Shown here piece after piece: positions 48,291 to 59,699 of a stretch of DNA of 64,000 nucleotides. Both the position numbers and the translations under genes were made by a program. The stretch lies in contig JAGVSM010000813.1 in assembly GCA_022494885.1 (NCBI GenBank), forward strand, positions 366,936 through 430,935. The letters are read 5' to 3'. The stretch is from Micrasema longulum (taxonomy: Eukaryota; Arthropoda; Insecta; Trichoptera; Brachycentridae). The notes beneath the pieces were generated by a model that saw only the letters and a list, made by a program, of their open reading frames with translations, was not told the origin of the DNA and did no database searches. The stretch's first letter is position 1. Each line of letters begins with the position of its first letter.

Positions 48291-50113
48291 AGTATCATAG
48301 AGATTCTTACGTAATACTTTCTTATAACAGTTATATGTATGATGCTAATTAAATGTTTATTTAATATAATTGTTTACTGGGGTATTCGCTTTGTGGCCGC
48401 AGAACGTGTAATCTGCAAAACCTTGCACATTTGATGCCAGTAGCAACGAATTGGATATAATAAAAGTCTCCACATCAGTGGTGATTTTGCAGTAGAGGAA
48501 AGTGAGGCTTCGTCTCACAAAAAAATCAACATCCACGCGTTCACAATGTAGCGCGTTGAATAAAAAGCTTTAATATAAAAATACATTAACCTAAAAACAA
48601 CCAATTATTAAAAAATAAAGAAAAAAATCTTTAAACAGCAAAACTGGCTTGTAAGCTTATTTGAGATTGGTTAAGAGTTTTAGGATACTAAAGATGCCTT
48701 TTTAAAAGAAAAAATATTCAAATTACGCAGTAATTAAACTTCTTCTAGTTTGTTATCTTTTAATACGAAATATAGAAACCCAATACACAATTCTAATTGG
48801 TTAAATTAATTCCTACTTGAACTTGACTATTTATGTCATCCCCTAGTATGGAATGTGGTCCACAGCGCGCTATCGTGTCGATAATTTTAATAATTCCCCA
48901 TGTTCTAGTGTTTTATCAAGCTTCTAACAAGATGTCTCCGAGTGCACGAAATCTTTCAAAATACTTTATTTCGACGCTTAAAACGCGTACAAAGGGACGC
49001 GTCTTTACGCACTATTTTTGTATGGCCGGCTCCCCGAGCATGGAAACGGAGAGCGCGTTTACGCGCTTATGGCAAATAGCCGGTTTAAAAAATTACGAAC
49101 GTTTTGCCTCGCCTAAACTTACATAAAAAAGGCATAATAATAATTATATTTGAACGTAATGTTTGATATTAATTTCTAACAAAAAGTTGTACACAACTTT
49201 GGGTTGTTTTATAAAAGGAATAAGCTGTATTTTCAAATTGATGATTGTTGGGAAGTTTGTTAAAAACATGTGAATTATAAATCGTTTTAAACGGGATAAA
49301 GTCATTTCAAATAACTTTTTCAGCACTGCCCACTGAGTTGTTGGTTTCAGGATTATAACGAATAATAAAGCGAAGTATTTAATTTCACATAACATCTCAA
49401 TGAAACGTAAATTTCGCGTGATACCCAATGTAAAATTAATAAAAATGTAATAACGGACAAAATGTCAACCAGCCATTGAATTTTGCAACAGTTTGAGTGA
49501 GCCTAAACTAAATCAGGAACATAAATAAGAAGCCTTATAAAATATTCAATAAAATATTCGGACCCTTTTCGGCGGGAGATTGTACCCTACTCGAGGGAAT
49601 GCCAAAACTCAATGATACGGTAAATTCAGCCCCGCATGTACAACTATTTGTGGGCGGGGGAGTACTTCAAACGCGATCGGTATCAAAAACTAAATTCAAT
49701 AAAAACAAGAAAGACGCAGGGAGAACGTACAAGTTGTCTGTCTGATTCAAGGCCTGGTTTAACGGAAACGTGTCAGTCAACCGTTACCGCGTGAAAGAAG
49801 CAACGTTTTTTTAACACCCTAAATTTGGTGTTTTGGTTAAACTGGGAGTTCTAGCATCGAAAATGAGAAAGGAAACCCGTGTGAAATATGTATGTATCTC
49901 TGTTTTTCGTGAGAAAAAATCATGAACCACGTTATCAAATGATCAAAAGTAAAATGAAAGATACATCTGATTTGACGCAGCGTATTCATGTATCAAATCT
50001 TACGAAGTGCGTGTTTGAGGTCTCATCAAGGTAAAATTTATTATATTCAGGCGAGACTGTCGACTGAATAGCGAAATCAGTGAGGCGAAGGTGTATATTT
50101 AAAAGTCTGCGAT
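48291..50113. other. Upstream region, nothing recognised
   Basis: A GC-richer patch at 48833-49126 contains a 97-codon open frame with no recognisable domain; the rest is AT-rich. Confidence 0.4.
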
Positions 50114-50190
50114 GTCCTGCCGGTAAAACAACTTCGTGACTTCAAGTTGATTGTAAATTACTATGTTGATCAACAGTATTTAAAAAATAA
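50114..50190 (+). repeat. LINE-related repeat, second copy
   Basis: GATGTCCTGCCGGTAAAACA then TGACTTCAAGTTGATTGTAA matches the sequence upstream of the LINE fragment at 40893-41090. Confidence 0.6.
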
Positions 50191-50590
50191 AGAGAAAACC
50201 GTGAAATTTTTTTTTTTTTGGATCGCGGTTTACCGATTCGAAAAAACATTATTTTCTCGGGTTGGTAAACCTTTCCTCGACACTTCTGTCAAACGTGAGC
50301 GCCATCTGTATTATAAGTAGTTGTTTGGCGTTTGTTTATCAGTCCAGTTTTGCACTTCGTCACATTAGAAAATGGAAAAAAATATTTTAATTGAAGTTCT
50401 ATGTTAACGAAATTTCTTGTGCCGATTCATTGAAAATGTTGCAAAAATCATACGGAGACTATGCCCTCTCGAAAAAACGACGATACGAGTGGTGTTCGGC
50501 ATTCAAAAAAGGTCTCAAAGAAGTTGAAGATGCAACTCGTAGTGGACGCCCTTCGACATCGACATGAACCGATGATTACTTCGATAACTG

Positions 50591-51157
50591 TATTGTCCCA
50601 TTTATATCAACCGCTTTTGGTAAAAAGCAATATAATGTAATTGCTCTAAAAATATTTAATTATTTATTGCCAAATATAAAAAACTCAAAATGTAAAACCA
50701 ATTTTAAAATAAAAATAACTGCACATATAAATAGTGTAGCGAGATATTAAAAAAATGTATATATGTAGATAAAAAAACGTAGTACTTTATATAATTGGTA
50801 CACGTATTGTTTATATTTTTAAGTTATACTATTTATTTTTGTTTAAGTAACATATATTCTTGGCACATATATATACTTTATATTTGTATAATAACGATTT
50901 TTATTTTCTTACATTTGATTAGCAAGGCATTCATAATTAAGTAGATTTAGTTTTTTTTGTTATTGATGTATTAGTATAGAACTACTTATGCTCTAAAAGA
51001 AAAAAAATCTCCATCTTAGAACAGGCTGAGCCATGTTAGATGGAGACTATCATAAACAGAGAACATTCCGTTTACATTTTCTATACATTAGCTTTATATA
51101 GATTCCCTGTTATTAAATATGTATACTAATTTTATGCAATAAATTTACAAAAAAAAA
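50591..51157 (+). mobile_element. LINE 3' end inserted in mariner
   Basis: The plus strand encodes GKKQYNVIALKIFNYLLPNI then KNSKCKTNFKIKI, a LINE C-terminal tail, followed by AT-rich 3' UTR and a poly(A) run ending at 51157. Mariner coding resumes at 51158. Confidence 0.72.
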
Positions 51158-51290
51158 GTTAAGAAAATCGTGGTTCAAAATCGTCATGTAAGCCTCAAAG
51201 AGATAGCTAGTGAACTCAACATCGCGTATACATCGGCACAGCACATTGTGGTGGATATTTTGGGCATGAAACGCGTTGCAACTTTAATGA

Positions 51291-52076
51291 TATCGCGTGT
51301 ATTAAAATGGTCTACTTTGCTCATGTTCGCAGTTTGCTCGAGTATGCCTCTTCTGTTTGGTCTCCACAATATGTCACACATAAAGAAAAGTTCGAGAAAA
51401 TTCAATGGACATTTCTTAGACATCTTAACTGGAGATGCAGGTATACCGATCTCAATTATATGTCTTCCTGCAAAAAAACACCACTTGCTTACTTTAGAAG
51501 ATCGCCGTCTACTGTTGGACATGGGGGTGCTTCATGGCATACTCAGTGGACGCCTTGATAGTCCGGCTCTTTTGTCAGAGTTATCATTAAATGTCCCCGG
51601 CTACCGCACCCGTCACACGTCGAGCTCTCTATTTCATGTGCCAGCAGTTCGTACGAACTATGCCCATTACTCTCCACTTATACGTTTTGCTAGTGAATAT
51701 AATTTGAACTTTCCCCTTATTGATCCATTTGATTGTAAAAAAATAACATTTAAAATGCGCGTCTTAAAACATTCTTTTTTGTCTTATACTTAGTTTCTAT
51801 AATAAAGTTTTATTTTATTTGATTAAATTTTATCTCTATTTCTTAATATTTTATATATATTTATATTTTCGATACCCTCTTTCCAATATAACACCCACAC
51901 ACCCACCCTCTCACTCACTTACACTCACACAAACACACTAGTATGTATTGTACGTGTATTTAATGTATTTCTGTGGATATCTGTCATTGGTTTTATTCTC
52001 TGTATATGTTATTTGTTATATTTGTATTACATGTATTACTGTTGATATCCCCAATAAATAAAATTAAAATTAAATT
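51291..52076 (+). mobile_element. jockey-like LINE 3' end inserted in mariner
   Basis: It encodes, across one frameshift, YFAHVRSLLEYASSVWSPQY, NYMSSCKKTPL, then LTLEDRRLLLDMGVLHGILS, RTRHTSSSLFHVPAVRTNYA and DPFDCKKITFK. A CA-rich stretch (51890-51940) and an AAATTAAA-rich tail follow, then mariner resumes. Confidence 0.82.
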
Positions 52077-52324
52077 AACACGACTTGTGCCAAAAGACCT
52101 GAACTTCGTTCAAAAACAAATCCGAAAGGCAGTGGCCCAGGAGATGGTTTCTGAGGTAACAAACGATCCTACCATGATGAAACACATAATTACTAAAGAC
52201 GAAACATGGGTTTACATATATGCTGTCGAAACTAACCAACAATCATCCAAGTGGTGCAATGAAAATAAACCAAAACCAAAGAAAACGCGTCAAAGTATAA
52301 AAAATATCAAGGTTATGCTAACAG

Positions 52325-52907
52325 TACATCAATCACAAATAACTATCGACGTGCTAATAAGCGACGGGATAACAATTTCTCACCATGGTTGTTTATCGTA
52401 TTCGCGATCACAATGGAACATCCGTGAACACCTAATATCAAATGTCGAAATATTTAGGTTTCGCGACGTACGTATAATCCTGCTGCGCAATCACATATTT
52501 AAATTTCACCGGCGTAAATGTGGAAAATATTCCAAAACTGCTATTTTTATTTATTTATTTATGATGCTTTTTATTGAATTTAGCCGGCGATCAGCAAGCC
52601 AAATCTCAAGAAAAGCAGTGGCCATAGTAATCGTACTTGGTTTTTCACTTTTTGTATTAGATACTCCTTACTATTTTGCAAATGCAATATCTTGTATTAT
52701 TGTCTATGGTAAACGTCGATTTTTTGCCAATGAGCTGTATTTATTTACGAGGAAAACAAAAAACAAACCGACACGCGTTGATTTAGAGATTACACACGCG
52801 TTGACTTATGACTGCGATAACTTAAGCATGTTCATTAATGTTCACTGTGATCGCTCAAATGCTTAGCATTTTTTTAAGCACGTCAATAGTTATTTGTGAT
52901 TGAGGTA
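52325..52907 (-). mobile_element. PIF/Harbinger-like MITE inserted in mariner
   Basis: Ends TACATCAATCACAAATAACT and the inverted TACCTCAATCAC..., flanked by CAG on both sides; removing the insert restores mariner ...KVMLTVFFD.... The minus strand has MATAFLEIWLADRRLN, matching the centre of 6634-7089. Confidence 0.8.
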
Positions 52908-53679
52908 CAGTTTTCTTTGATTAGAATTACCTGACCGTGACGAGGCGTTTGAGATATGCTGTGCGTAGAAAACGACAGGAACTATGGACAAATAACTCTT
53001 GGATTTTGCACCATGATAACGCTCCCTTTCACAAAGAACGCATTGCGGCAGACTATCTGACCAAACACACAGTAAATACCATTCAACAAGCACCATATTC
53101 TCCACACTGTGTCTTTTTTCTGTTCTCAAAACTTAAATTACCGCTTGATGGAAAGAGATTTTCGAGCATATTAAAAAAAAATGCGACGAAGGAATTGAAA
53201 GCCATTTCTTCGTCGGACTATAAAAAGTGTATGGATGAATGGGTTTAGCGTTGGCATATGTGCATCGCTTCAGATGGATGCTATTTCGAAGGCGATAAAA
53301 TAAATGTACCGGAAAATTAACAAAAAAAACTTTTTTATTTACCAATTCCCGGAACTTTTTGCTTATAGTGTATATAAAAAAAATCGAACTAAATATTTAT
53401 AAATGCTATTTAGTACATATTTTGGGATTTGTTACAATAAGCAAAAGAATTGTTTAAAAATATTTCATATTTCTTTGATAATTGAAAATACTCCGAGGCA
53501 CTGAAACACAATATTATACAAAAGTCACAATCCAATTTTCTACCATTTTTTAAATAAAATAAAAATACATCTTTACAAATCCATACAAAAATAAATATTA
53601 CAAAAAAATAAGAACGTGTCCCTAACTCTATGAGGCCAAGAGCCCTGTGAAAATATTAAATAACTAAAAAATTCGTATT

Positions 53680-53840
53680 TTATAAACAAATTACAACACG
53701 GATGGAGAACATTTTAGAGAAGATAATATGTAAGTCTAGGCATTTACAGGTCTTATTATTTGTTTTTGTGTATGTACAAAATACACGTACCAAAAATAAT
53801 CTTATTATTTGTAATTGACTGGTTTAAGTGGCCACTTTAC
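53680..53840 (-). repeat. SINE family D body fragment
   Basis: ACAAATTACAACACGGATGG, GGCATTTACAGG and GTATGTACAAAATACACGTA match family D in minus orientation. Confidence 0.6.
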
Positions 53841-53955
53841 ACACTGTGTAACGTATTACATTATTTGAAGAAGGATATCAAAACACATGGATTTTTTTTA
53901 TTTGAAAGAAGTTGAGTTATAAAGGGTTAATAAACGCTGTTCTGCAAGACTGCTT

Positions 53956-54172
53956 TTCAGCCTCGTGGTGTAGAGGTCAGCGCATTTGCCTACCATGCAA
54001 GAGGTCTTGGGTTCGATTTCCGACACGGTTGACATGAAATATTTATTTAAAAAGGTGTTTTTACACAAGAACATTCCATATTCCCTCGATTTTTACCACC
54101 TTATCTTTATGTAGCAAAAATGATCAAGATACACGGCGATTGGTTTACCAATGCAGTGCCCTAGTGCCCTAT
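53956..54172 (+). repeat. SINE family B, full copy
   Basis: Head GCCTCGTGGTGTAGAGGTCA, box B GGTTCGATTTCC, then GACATGAAATATTTATTT, and tail AATGATCAAGATACACGGCG and ACCAATGCAGTGCCCTA. Confidence 0.82.
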
Positions 54173-54345
54173 GTGATGTAGTGGTCAAGACGTTTGACTC
54201 ACGCACAGAAGGTTCCGGGTTTGATTCCCGGTGAGAATATGAAAATTCTATGTGATTTTTCTCAAGCCTGGGCATTCTGTGATGTAATTTACCACTGTAA
54301 TTGGCCTGTTGTGGTGCAAAAAAGGAATAATGATGATGTTCTGCA
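54173..54345 (+). repeat. SINE family A, abutting family B
   Basis: TGATGTAGTGGTCAAGACGT, GGGTTTGATTCCCGG, CAAGCCTGGGCATTCTGTGA and AATTTACCACTGTAATT follow directly on the family B tail, forming a composite. Confidence 0.82.
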
Positions 54346-55821
54346 CGACTAAAAATGAATTATATATTTTTTCCGCAGTGGATGTGGCACTAAAAAAATC
54401 ATTATTTGATAGAAATTACGATGTATCATAGAAGCATTTTTACGCGTTTCCACGGAAAATTAAATCATGGACAGTTTGTCATTTTGACATTATTTCTTAA
54501 AAAACACTTCATAACACGTAACAGCCAGGTACTTTTATGAAATATTGATGAAGTGAACATCCTTGGGTATACTTTAGTTAAAAACGATGAGCCAAATAAC
54601 CATCATACTCGTAACATAAGCTGAGCTCGAAGCGTAAAATTTAAACCCACAATTTGTCTACCTCGGGTCCGTGGGTATGATATTAATTAATCGCAGTTAA
54701 CCAGATATCTGAGCTGTAGTCATAACAACATGAATTTTAATTAATATTTACACGAAAGTACCATCGTTGTTTTTTATACGTTGTTTATAAAAAATCCAAG
54801 TAAAATAATATTGATAAACGGAACGTTACGTAAAAGTATACCTGTATATTCTCTCAGAGACTACACTATATTTCAACCTTTTTAATATACAGAATTTAGC
54901 TTAGAGTCCGCGGCGCTAAAGCGTCGTAAATTATCTTGTTAAATACTGAAAAATACGTAAAATATTTATCAGTTCTTAGAATGGAAATATTTACGGCCCG
55001 CGCCCGGTGCGAAAGTAAACGAGATAAATATACAACGAGTTTTAGAAAGGTTCAAACTCATTTTATACAAAACAAGTGTCAAAGGTTTCGATGGGGGTAT
55101 TTGAAATGTAAGACTTTGGGATCACTAATGATTTAAAGAGGAACCTATTTTCATCGTTCACGAAATTTGTAATACACGTTAGAGGTGTCCTTTATATACC
55201 CGGTTGGGTGTAAAAATTACAATATAATCATACCATCGAGTACCTAATAGAAAACTCCAAAATATATGTGGTTAAGCCCATCAGAGATTTAAGAGTTGTT
55301 TTGGACTATAAACTGACATACAACGAGCATATAGATAATACAGTAAATAAATCACTGAAATTACTTGGCTTCATTAACAGAATATCCTCTGATTTTACTA
55401 ACGTCCGTACAATCAAAACACTTTATTGCTTAACTGTTGGCCCTTTTTTAGAATATGCCTTCGTGGTCTGGTCTCCATTCTATGTCAATCGCATAAATCA
55501 CACTGAATCAGTCCAACATCGCTTGCTTCGAAAAGAAGCACGGATGCTTGGACTAGAGAGAGGTAATTATTCTTATGCTGATATAGAGTCAATATTAAAT
55601 ATTTATAGTCTACAAAAACGTAGAATTAATATTGATTGCATATATATGTTCGGTATACTAAATGATTTAATCGATGTTCCATCATTACTGCGACAAGTAA
55701 AATTCCATATTCCAGCTCGTAGGTTGAGAAACAATTACTCTTTATCGATGAGCATAAATCAAACTATGGCCTTAATTCTCCAATGACCCGACCCGTCTTT
55801 GTCGTATTGTTAACTCAAGAC

Positions 55822-55880
55822 AAGATATGGACTTTTTTGGTTTCAGTTTAAACGAGCACTAAATAAATAGTCCATATCTT
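55822..55880 (+). other. LINE 3' stem-loop, copy 1
   Basis: AAGATATGGACT (55822-55833) pairs perfectly with AGTCCATATCTT (55869-55880). The stem brackets the LINE stop codon; the loop holds AACGAGCACTAAATAAAT. Confidence 0.8.
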
Positions 55881-55910
55881 ATCAAGACAAGACATCAAGA
55901 TGTCCCTTAT

Positions 55911-56199
55911 CAATATGTTTCTTTTTTGGGTGATACCGTGTGTGTTGGATTTGTTTCGACGTTTCGGCTACCATTGCTACCATTGCAGGAGCCATCTTCA
56001 AGGTAAACTGAGTGTTTAGTAGGAAAACGTATGTGTTTAAGTACTAGTCATTTGTACCGTGACGCAGTCGGCAGTAGGCACATTTCTGTTCATTTTTGTA
56101 GTATGTAGTGCTGGAAAAGGTCGAAACAAATCGAACACACACGGTATCACCCAAAAAAGAACCATATTGATAACAGTGACCGTGAAAACCTTCGCACCT
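55911..56199. mobile_element. MITE with 53-bp inverted repeats and 11-bp direct flanks
   Basis: Arms 55908-55960 and 56120-56172 match at 51 of 53 positions (TATCAATATG...GGGTGATACCGTGTG). ATGTCCCTTAT occurs at 55900-55910 and 56200-56210. Confidence 0.78.
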
Positions 56200-56256
56200 A
56201 TGTCCCTTATGTTTGTCGATGCTTCTTTTCTTTTTCTTTTTAAAAATGCCTTTTTA

Positions 56257-56321
56257 AAGATCTGGACTTTTTTTAAGTTTACAACGATTTAAACGAGCAC
56301 TAAATAAATAGTCCAGATCTT
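56257..56321 (+). other. LINE 3' stem-loop, copy 2
   Basis: AAGATCTGGACT (56257-56268) pairs perfectly with AGTCCAGATCTT (56310-56321), the same structure as copy 1 with one base pair changed on both arms. Confidence 0.8.
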
Positions 56322-56607
56322 GTCTTGACATCCCTTATGTTTGTCAATACTTCGTATCTTTTTTTAAAATGTATTAAACTATTATTTTATTGTAATATTT
56401 TAACCCTATTAATTGTATACATGGACAATGTCCGTTAATAAATAAATAAATACCATACATAATGATTATAAATTCCATTCCAATTTTTCTATTTTCTTTT
56501 AACTATGCGTACTAATTGTTATATTAATGTACGATATGGCTAAAAATGACAAAATTCGTGCGGAAAAGTAATGTAAAAAATGACCTTCGGTCACCTTTAA
56601 GAGGAAA

Positions 56608-57052
56608 GGCGGTCGGTCTGACTTTTCTTCATACAAACGTATTCACGTTTTTTCCCCCTAATTATTATGACAGTGCTTTTTTACAAACTAAAAATATTTA
56701 CCATTGGTGTGTCTCAACGTTTTGCTTTTTTGGTAAATTGTTTCTTGCAGGAACTACGACCATCCGAAAACCCAACAAAGCGCCCAGTTTTATCTACTGT
56801 CTTCGGACGTACAAATATGATTAAAAAAAATGAAAAACGTAAAAGGGATCGACGCAGACAATTTCATTTCGCTACTTTTTGAAAAAAAAAACACAAAATC
56901 AGTTGAGCTTTGCGTTGCGGAAAGCGGGACAGCGAAGCGTTATTTTTTTCGATTTTAGTTAGGCAAAATCAGTCCAACGTGCAGTTGTCTTTATCGCACA
57001 GTATCAGAAAAGTATTTGCGAGAGAGTGACAGAAAAACAATGTTCAAATACG
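56608..57052 (+). repeat. Dispersed repeat F, copy 2
   Basis: TCTGACTTTTCTTCATACAA to GCGAGAGAGTGACAGAAAAA matches 8843-9275. Confidence 0.75.
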
Positions 57053-57609
57053 TATTTATAAAACTTTCCAGACTCAGCCTATCTTCTTAAAAAATGCCTA
57101 TAACATTAATATATTATATTATAAATCGTTAGAACTGTTATTTTTCTTTATTTAAATCTTGTTTTTCCTGGATCCTTTTACTGTCTCCTTCCAAACTCCT
57201 TACGGCTCTGGACGTTCTGGATCATTAAATGTTCAGTTATATACTAACAATAAGTAGTTGATGAGCAATTTAACTTAAATTTTAATTTAACATTAAAAAA
57301 AAACGGATACATAACGTGAAAGTACATTTCTTCACATACCTGAAAGAGTTTTAAAAACCGTGGGTCTTCCTATCAGTTTCACTCGTAAAAAAAGCAATGT
57401 TTTTTGACAATAAACGACTTACGCTTTTAAAATTTTCTATTTCATATACCGCGATTTGTATTGAATTTAACTCTACTACGTTCACAGAATGTTTGACAAA
57501 TTATAATACGGAGGGCCTTTGTCGGATTTTGTCAATCATCCTCATGAACATATTGCAAATACAAATGGTAGCAAAAAGTGTATTTACTTGCATCACAATA
57601 GCCCCTGTC

Positions 57610-57740
57610 CATTTTAAATGAATTATTACAGAGTAAACCACCTTTAGAATAAATATTTCTCGTCGACCCTACCAGGAATCGAACTTGAGATCGCAAGTAT
57701 GGTAGGCGAACGCGCCAACCACTACACACGAGGCGGACTT
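57610..57740 (-). repeat. SINE family B copy
   Basis: GACCCTACCAGGAATCGAAC then GGTAGGCGAACGCG and ACGAGGCGGAC are the complement of the family B head. Confidence 0.78.
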
Positions 57741-58016
57741 ATTTTCACTGGATTATTTATATGAGAGTAGCTATCGAGTCGAAAACACACGTTCCGGGTA
57801 CTAGATCTTTTTCGCACACAAAACTTAAGAATAGCTTATTGCGCTAATTTCTGCATTTTTTACTTCAAAACGGCAAAAGGTGGATTCTTGTGTTCGAAGA
57901 AGGCGTGGTGTTTTTCCAAAACCAGTTGGTTAAATTTAAAAAAAAATAAAGTGGTACATAAAAAAACAAAGTATTTCTTTGTTTTTAAGAATAAATATAG
58001 TTACATAAAACGATAA

Positions 58017-58120
58017 ACGCCTTTTTTTCTATTACAATCTACTTTTATATATTAAGTTAATCATAAAACTGTGACTTTCCAAAAAAGAGACTAGCTTTTG
58101 TGCTTGGAAAGTGACTTACA
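58017..58120 (+). repeat. Dispersed repeat I, copy 1
   Basis: TTACAATCTACTTTTATATA, AACTGTGACTTTCCAAAAAA and ACTAGCTTTTGTGCTTGGA match the reverse complement of 61840-61945. Confidence 0.65.
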
Positions 58121-58468
58121 CTGTTATGGTTATTAAGTTATTTGAGGGTATTAGAAGCAAACTTATGAATCTCCATTGAAGAAGTTTCTGAGATATTTGC
58201 GAAAAACTTTGAAAAAAGAATTGTGAAATTTCTAATTATTATGCTTCACCAACTCAATGGAGAATGTTAAGTTTGCGGTGTCGAGTAGTCAAATTAATAT
58301 CTTTTTTGCAAGATTAAGAGACGGTTTTGAATTACGCTATTTTTTAGGCAGGTAGGTTTTTATGTATTGTTTATTTTGGCATCAATAACTAATTTTCCGT
58401 TTTTGGTAAAGATTTCTAAGTTTGCTTATTATACCCTCATTGAATCTATTGAAAACAATTATTCTTTA

Positions 58469-59098
58469 TCCTTATATATATATATAATTCTTCTGTACGT
58501 GTGATGTCACTGAATTCCTCCTCAACTGCTTAACCGATTTACGTGCGGTTTTCAGAGAAATGTAAATCTTTGCGCTGCGCGTGAACGTAAATATTTAAAA
58601 AAATAATTGAATCTGTAAAAAAAAAATTTAGGAGCATAAATATTTTTTTTTTCGACCACCAGGGTTGCATTCGACGATAATGCGTGTGCAAAAAAATGGA
58701 AAGATGTTGTTTTTTTGTGTTTTGAAAAAAATATTTTTGAATGTTTACTAACAACATTCGTTTTTTATGGATCTCAATCAGATTCTTTCCTTAATTTCGG
58801 TATAATTTCTTCCCATTTATTAATTTTTCTGGATTTTTGGTAGTACTAAAGTGATATTAACGGACATTCAATACATTTTTAAAAATCACATTCACGAATA
58901 AAGTGAATCCCTGTTGGCGAGAAGAGCCGAGTTCGAAATTTGCAAAAAAATTCAATATTTGAATATTAATAATTTTTAGTTTTGGAATTCAATCATAAAC
59001 AAGTACCTAGGTACCTACTTATCAATAAAAAGTCTTTATCCAAGCTAATAGAAGGCAAGCCAACGTTCGGGCAAGACAACGTCTGTCGGGTCCGCTAG
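58469..59098 (+). mobile_element. Non-autonomous Helitron
   Basis: It starts TCCTTATATATATATATAAT, then CTGTACGTGTGATGTCACTG and CTCAACTGCTTAACCGATTT, and ends with a small hairpin AGACAACGTCT then GTCGGGTCCGCTAG, inserted between A and T. This start and end are a familiar Helitron type in Lepidoptera. No Rep/helicase. Confidence 0.82.
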
Positions 59099-59699
59099 TA
59101 CGTTTATGAAAATACATATACGATTTTTTTAAATCTGAAATCGGAAATATAAAATGGATTTTTTGACAGATGTCACAAAGTAAGTTTTACCTTTGCACCG
59201 ACGATTTTACGGAGGTGCGGTATAAAATCAAGCAATATAACATCTATCTATGCAATCTATGCATGTATATCGTTCGTCGTTTCTCAAAACAGGCACTTTA
59301 GACGAAGTAGGTATTATAAAATATCCATTAATATTCCACTGGTGTTCACTGTAGCATCTTGCCAAAACCGCTATTGTTCATGATTTTCAGGAAATTTCGC
59401 TCCTGAAATTATGGTTAACTTATTCAAATATTCCAATAAATTATTGGCTAACAAGAAACCGGCTTTATAACTGTATATTATAAGTAAAAAAATACAATCG
59501 ACATATCACTCTCCTTGGAAATGAGGAAATTCAGTGTTTTTATTTGTTAATAGACTATTAAATTAAGTTTTAAAAAAAAATCAATTTTTAAATATCGTAT
59601 TATCAACACTATGATTTTTTAAAGTTATGTATTTCTGAAATAACTTAGAGGTTCTCTTTAGTTAATTCTCTGTCAGTTCAGTTAACATTAAGGAACGTC

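Larger units (their letters stand above)
50255..53370 (+). mobile_element. mariner element, dead, interrupted by three later insertions
   Basis: Transposase pieces appear in order on the plus strand. 50420-50590: DSLKMLQKSYGDYALSKKRR then DATRSGRPSTS. 51158-51290: RHVSLKEIASELNIAYTSAQ then HIVVDILGMKRVAT. 52077-52324: RLVPKDLNFVQKQIRKAVAQ, ITKDETWVY and KVMLTV. 52908-53245: ELWTNNSWILHHDNAPFH, YSPH and ELKAI. They match cecropia-type insect mariner proteins, including catalytic-region DETW and HHDNAP. Stops and frameshifts make it inactive. Left limit is approximate (GGGTTGGTAAA near 50258); the right end has CCGGAACTTTTTGC near 53350. Confidence 0.88.
55258..56455 (+). mobile_element. jockey-like LINE 3' region, duplicated tail, interrupted by a MITE
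   Basis: It encodes RDLRVVLDYKLTYNEHIDNT, GPFLEYAFVVWSPFYVNRIN, YSYADIESILNIYSLQKRRI, then in another frame TRLCRIVNSRQDMDFFGFSL and NEH stop. A second 3' end follows at about 56241-56455 with LNEH stop and a TAAATAAATAAAT tail. The catalytic core is absent, so it is 5'-truncated. Confidence 0.82.

Noticed and set aside
48833..49126. A 97-codon open frame in a GC-richer patch
   Set aside because: No recognisable domain, splice context or repeat partner; not enough to call a gene.
51170..51793. A 207-codon plus-strand open frame
   Set aside because: It joins a mariner piece to a jockey-like LINE piece through a frameshift.
51973..52866. A 297-codon open frame on the plus strand, the longest in the window
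   Set aside because: It is a chimera of LINE tail, mariner transposase and the reverse strand of an inserted MITE; not a gene.
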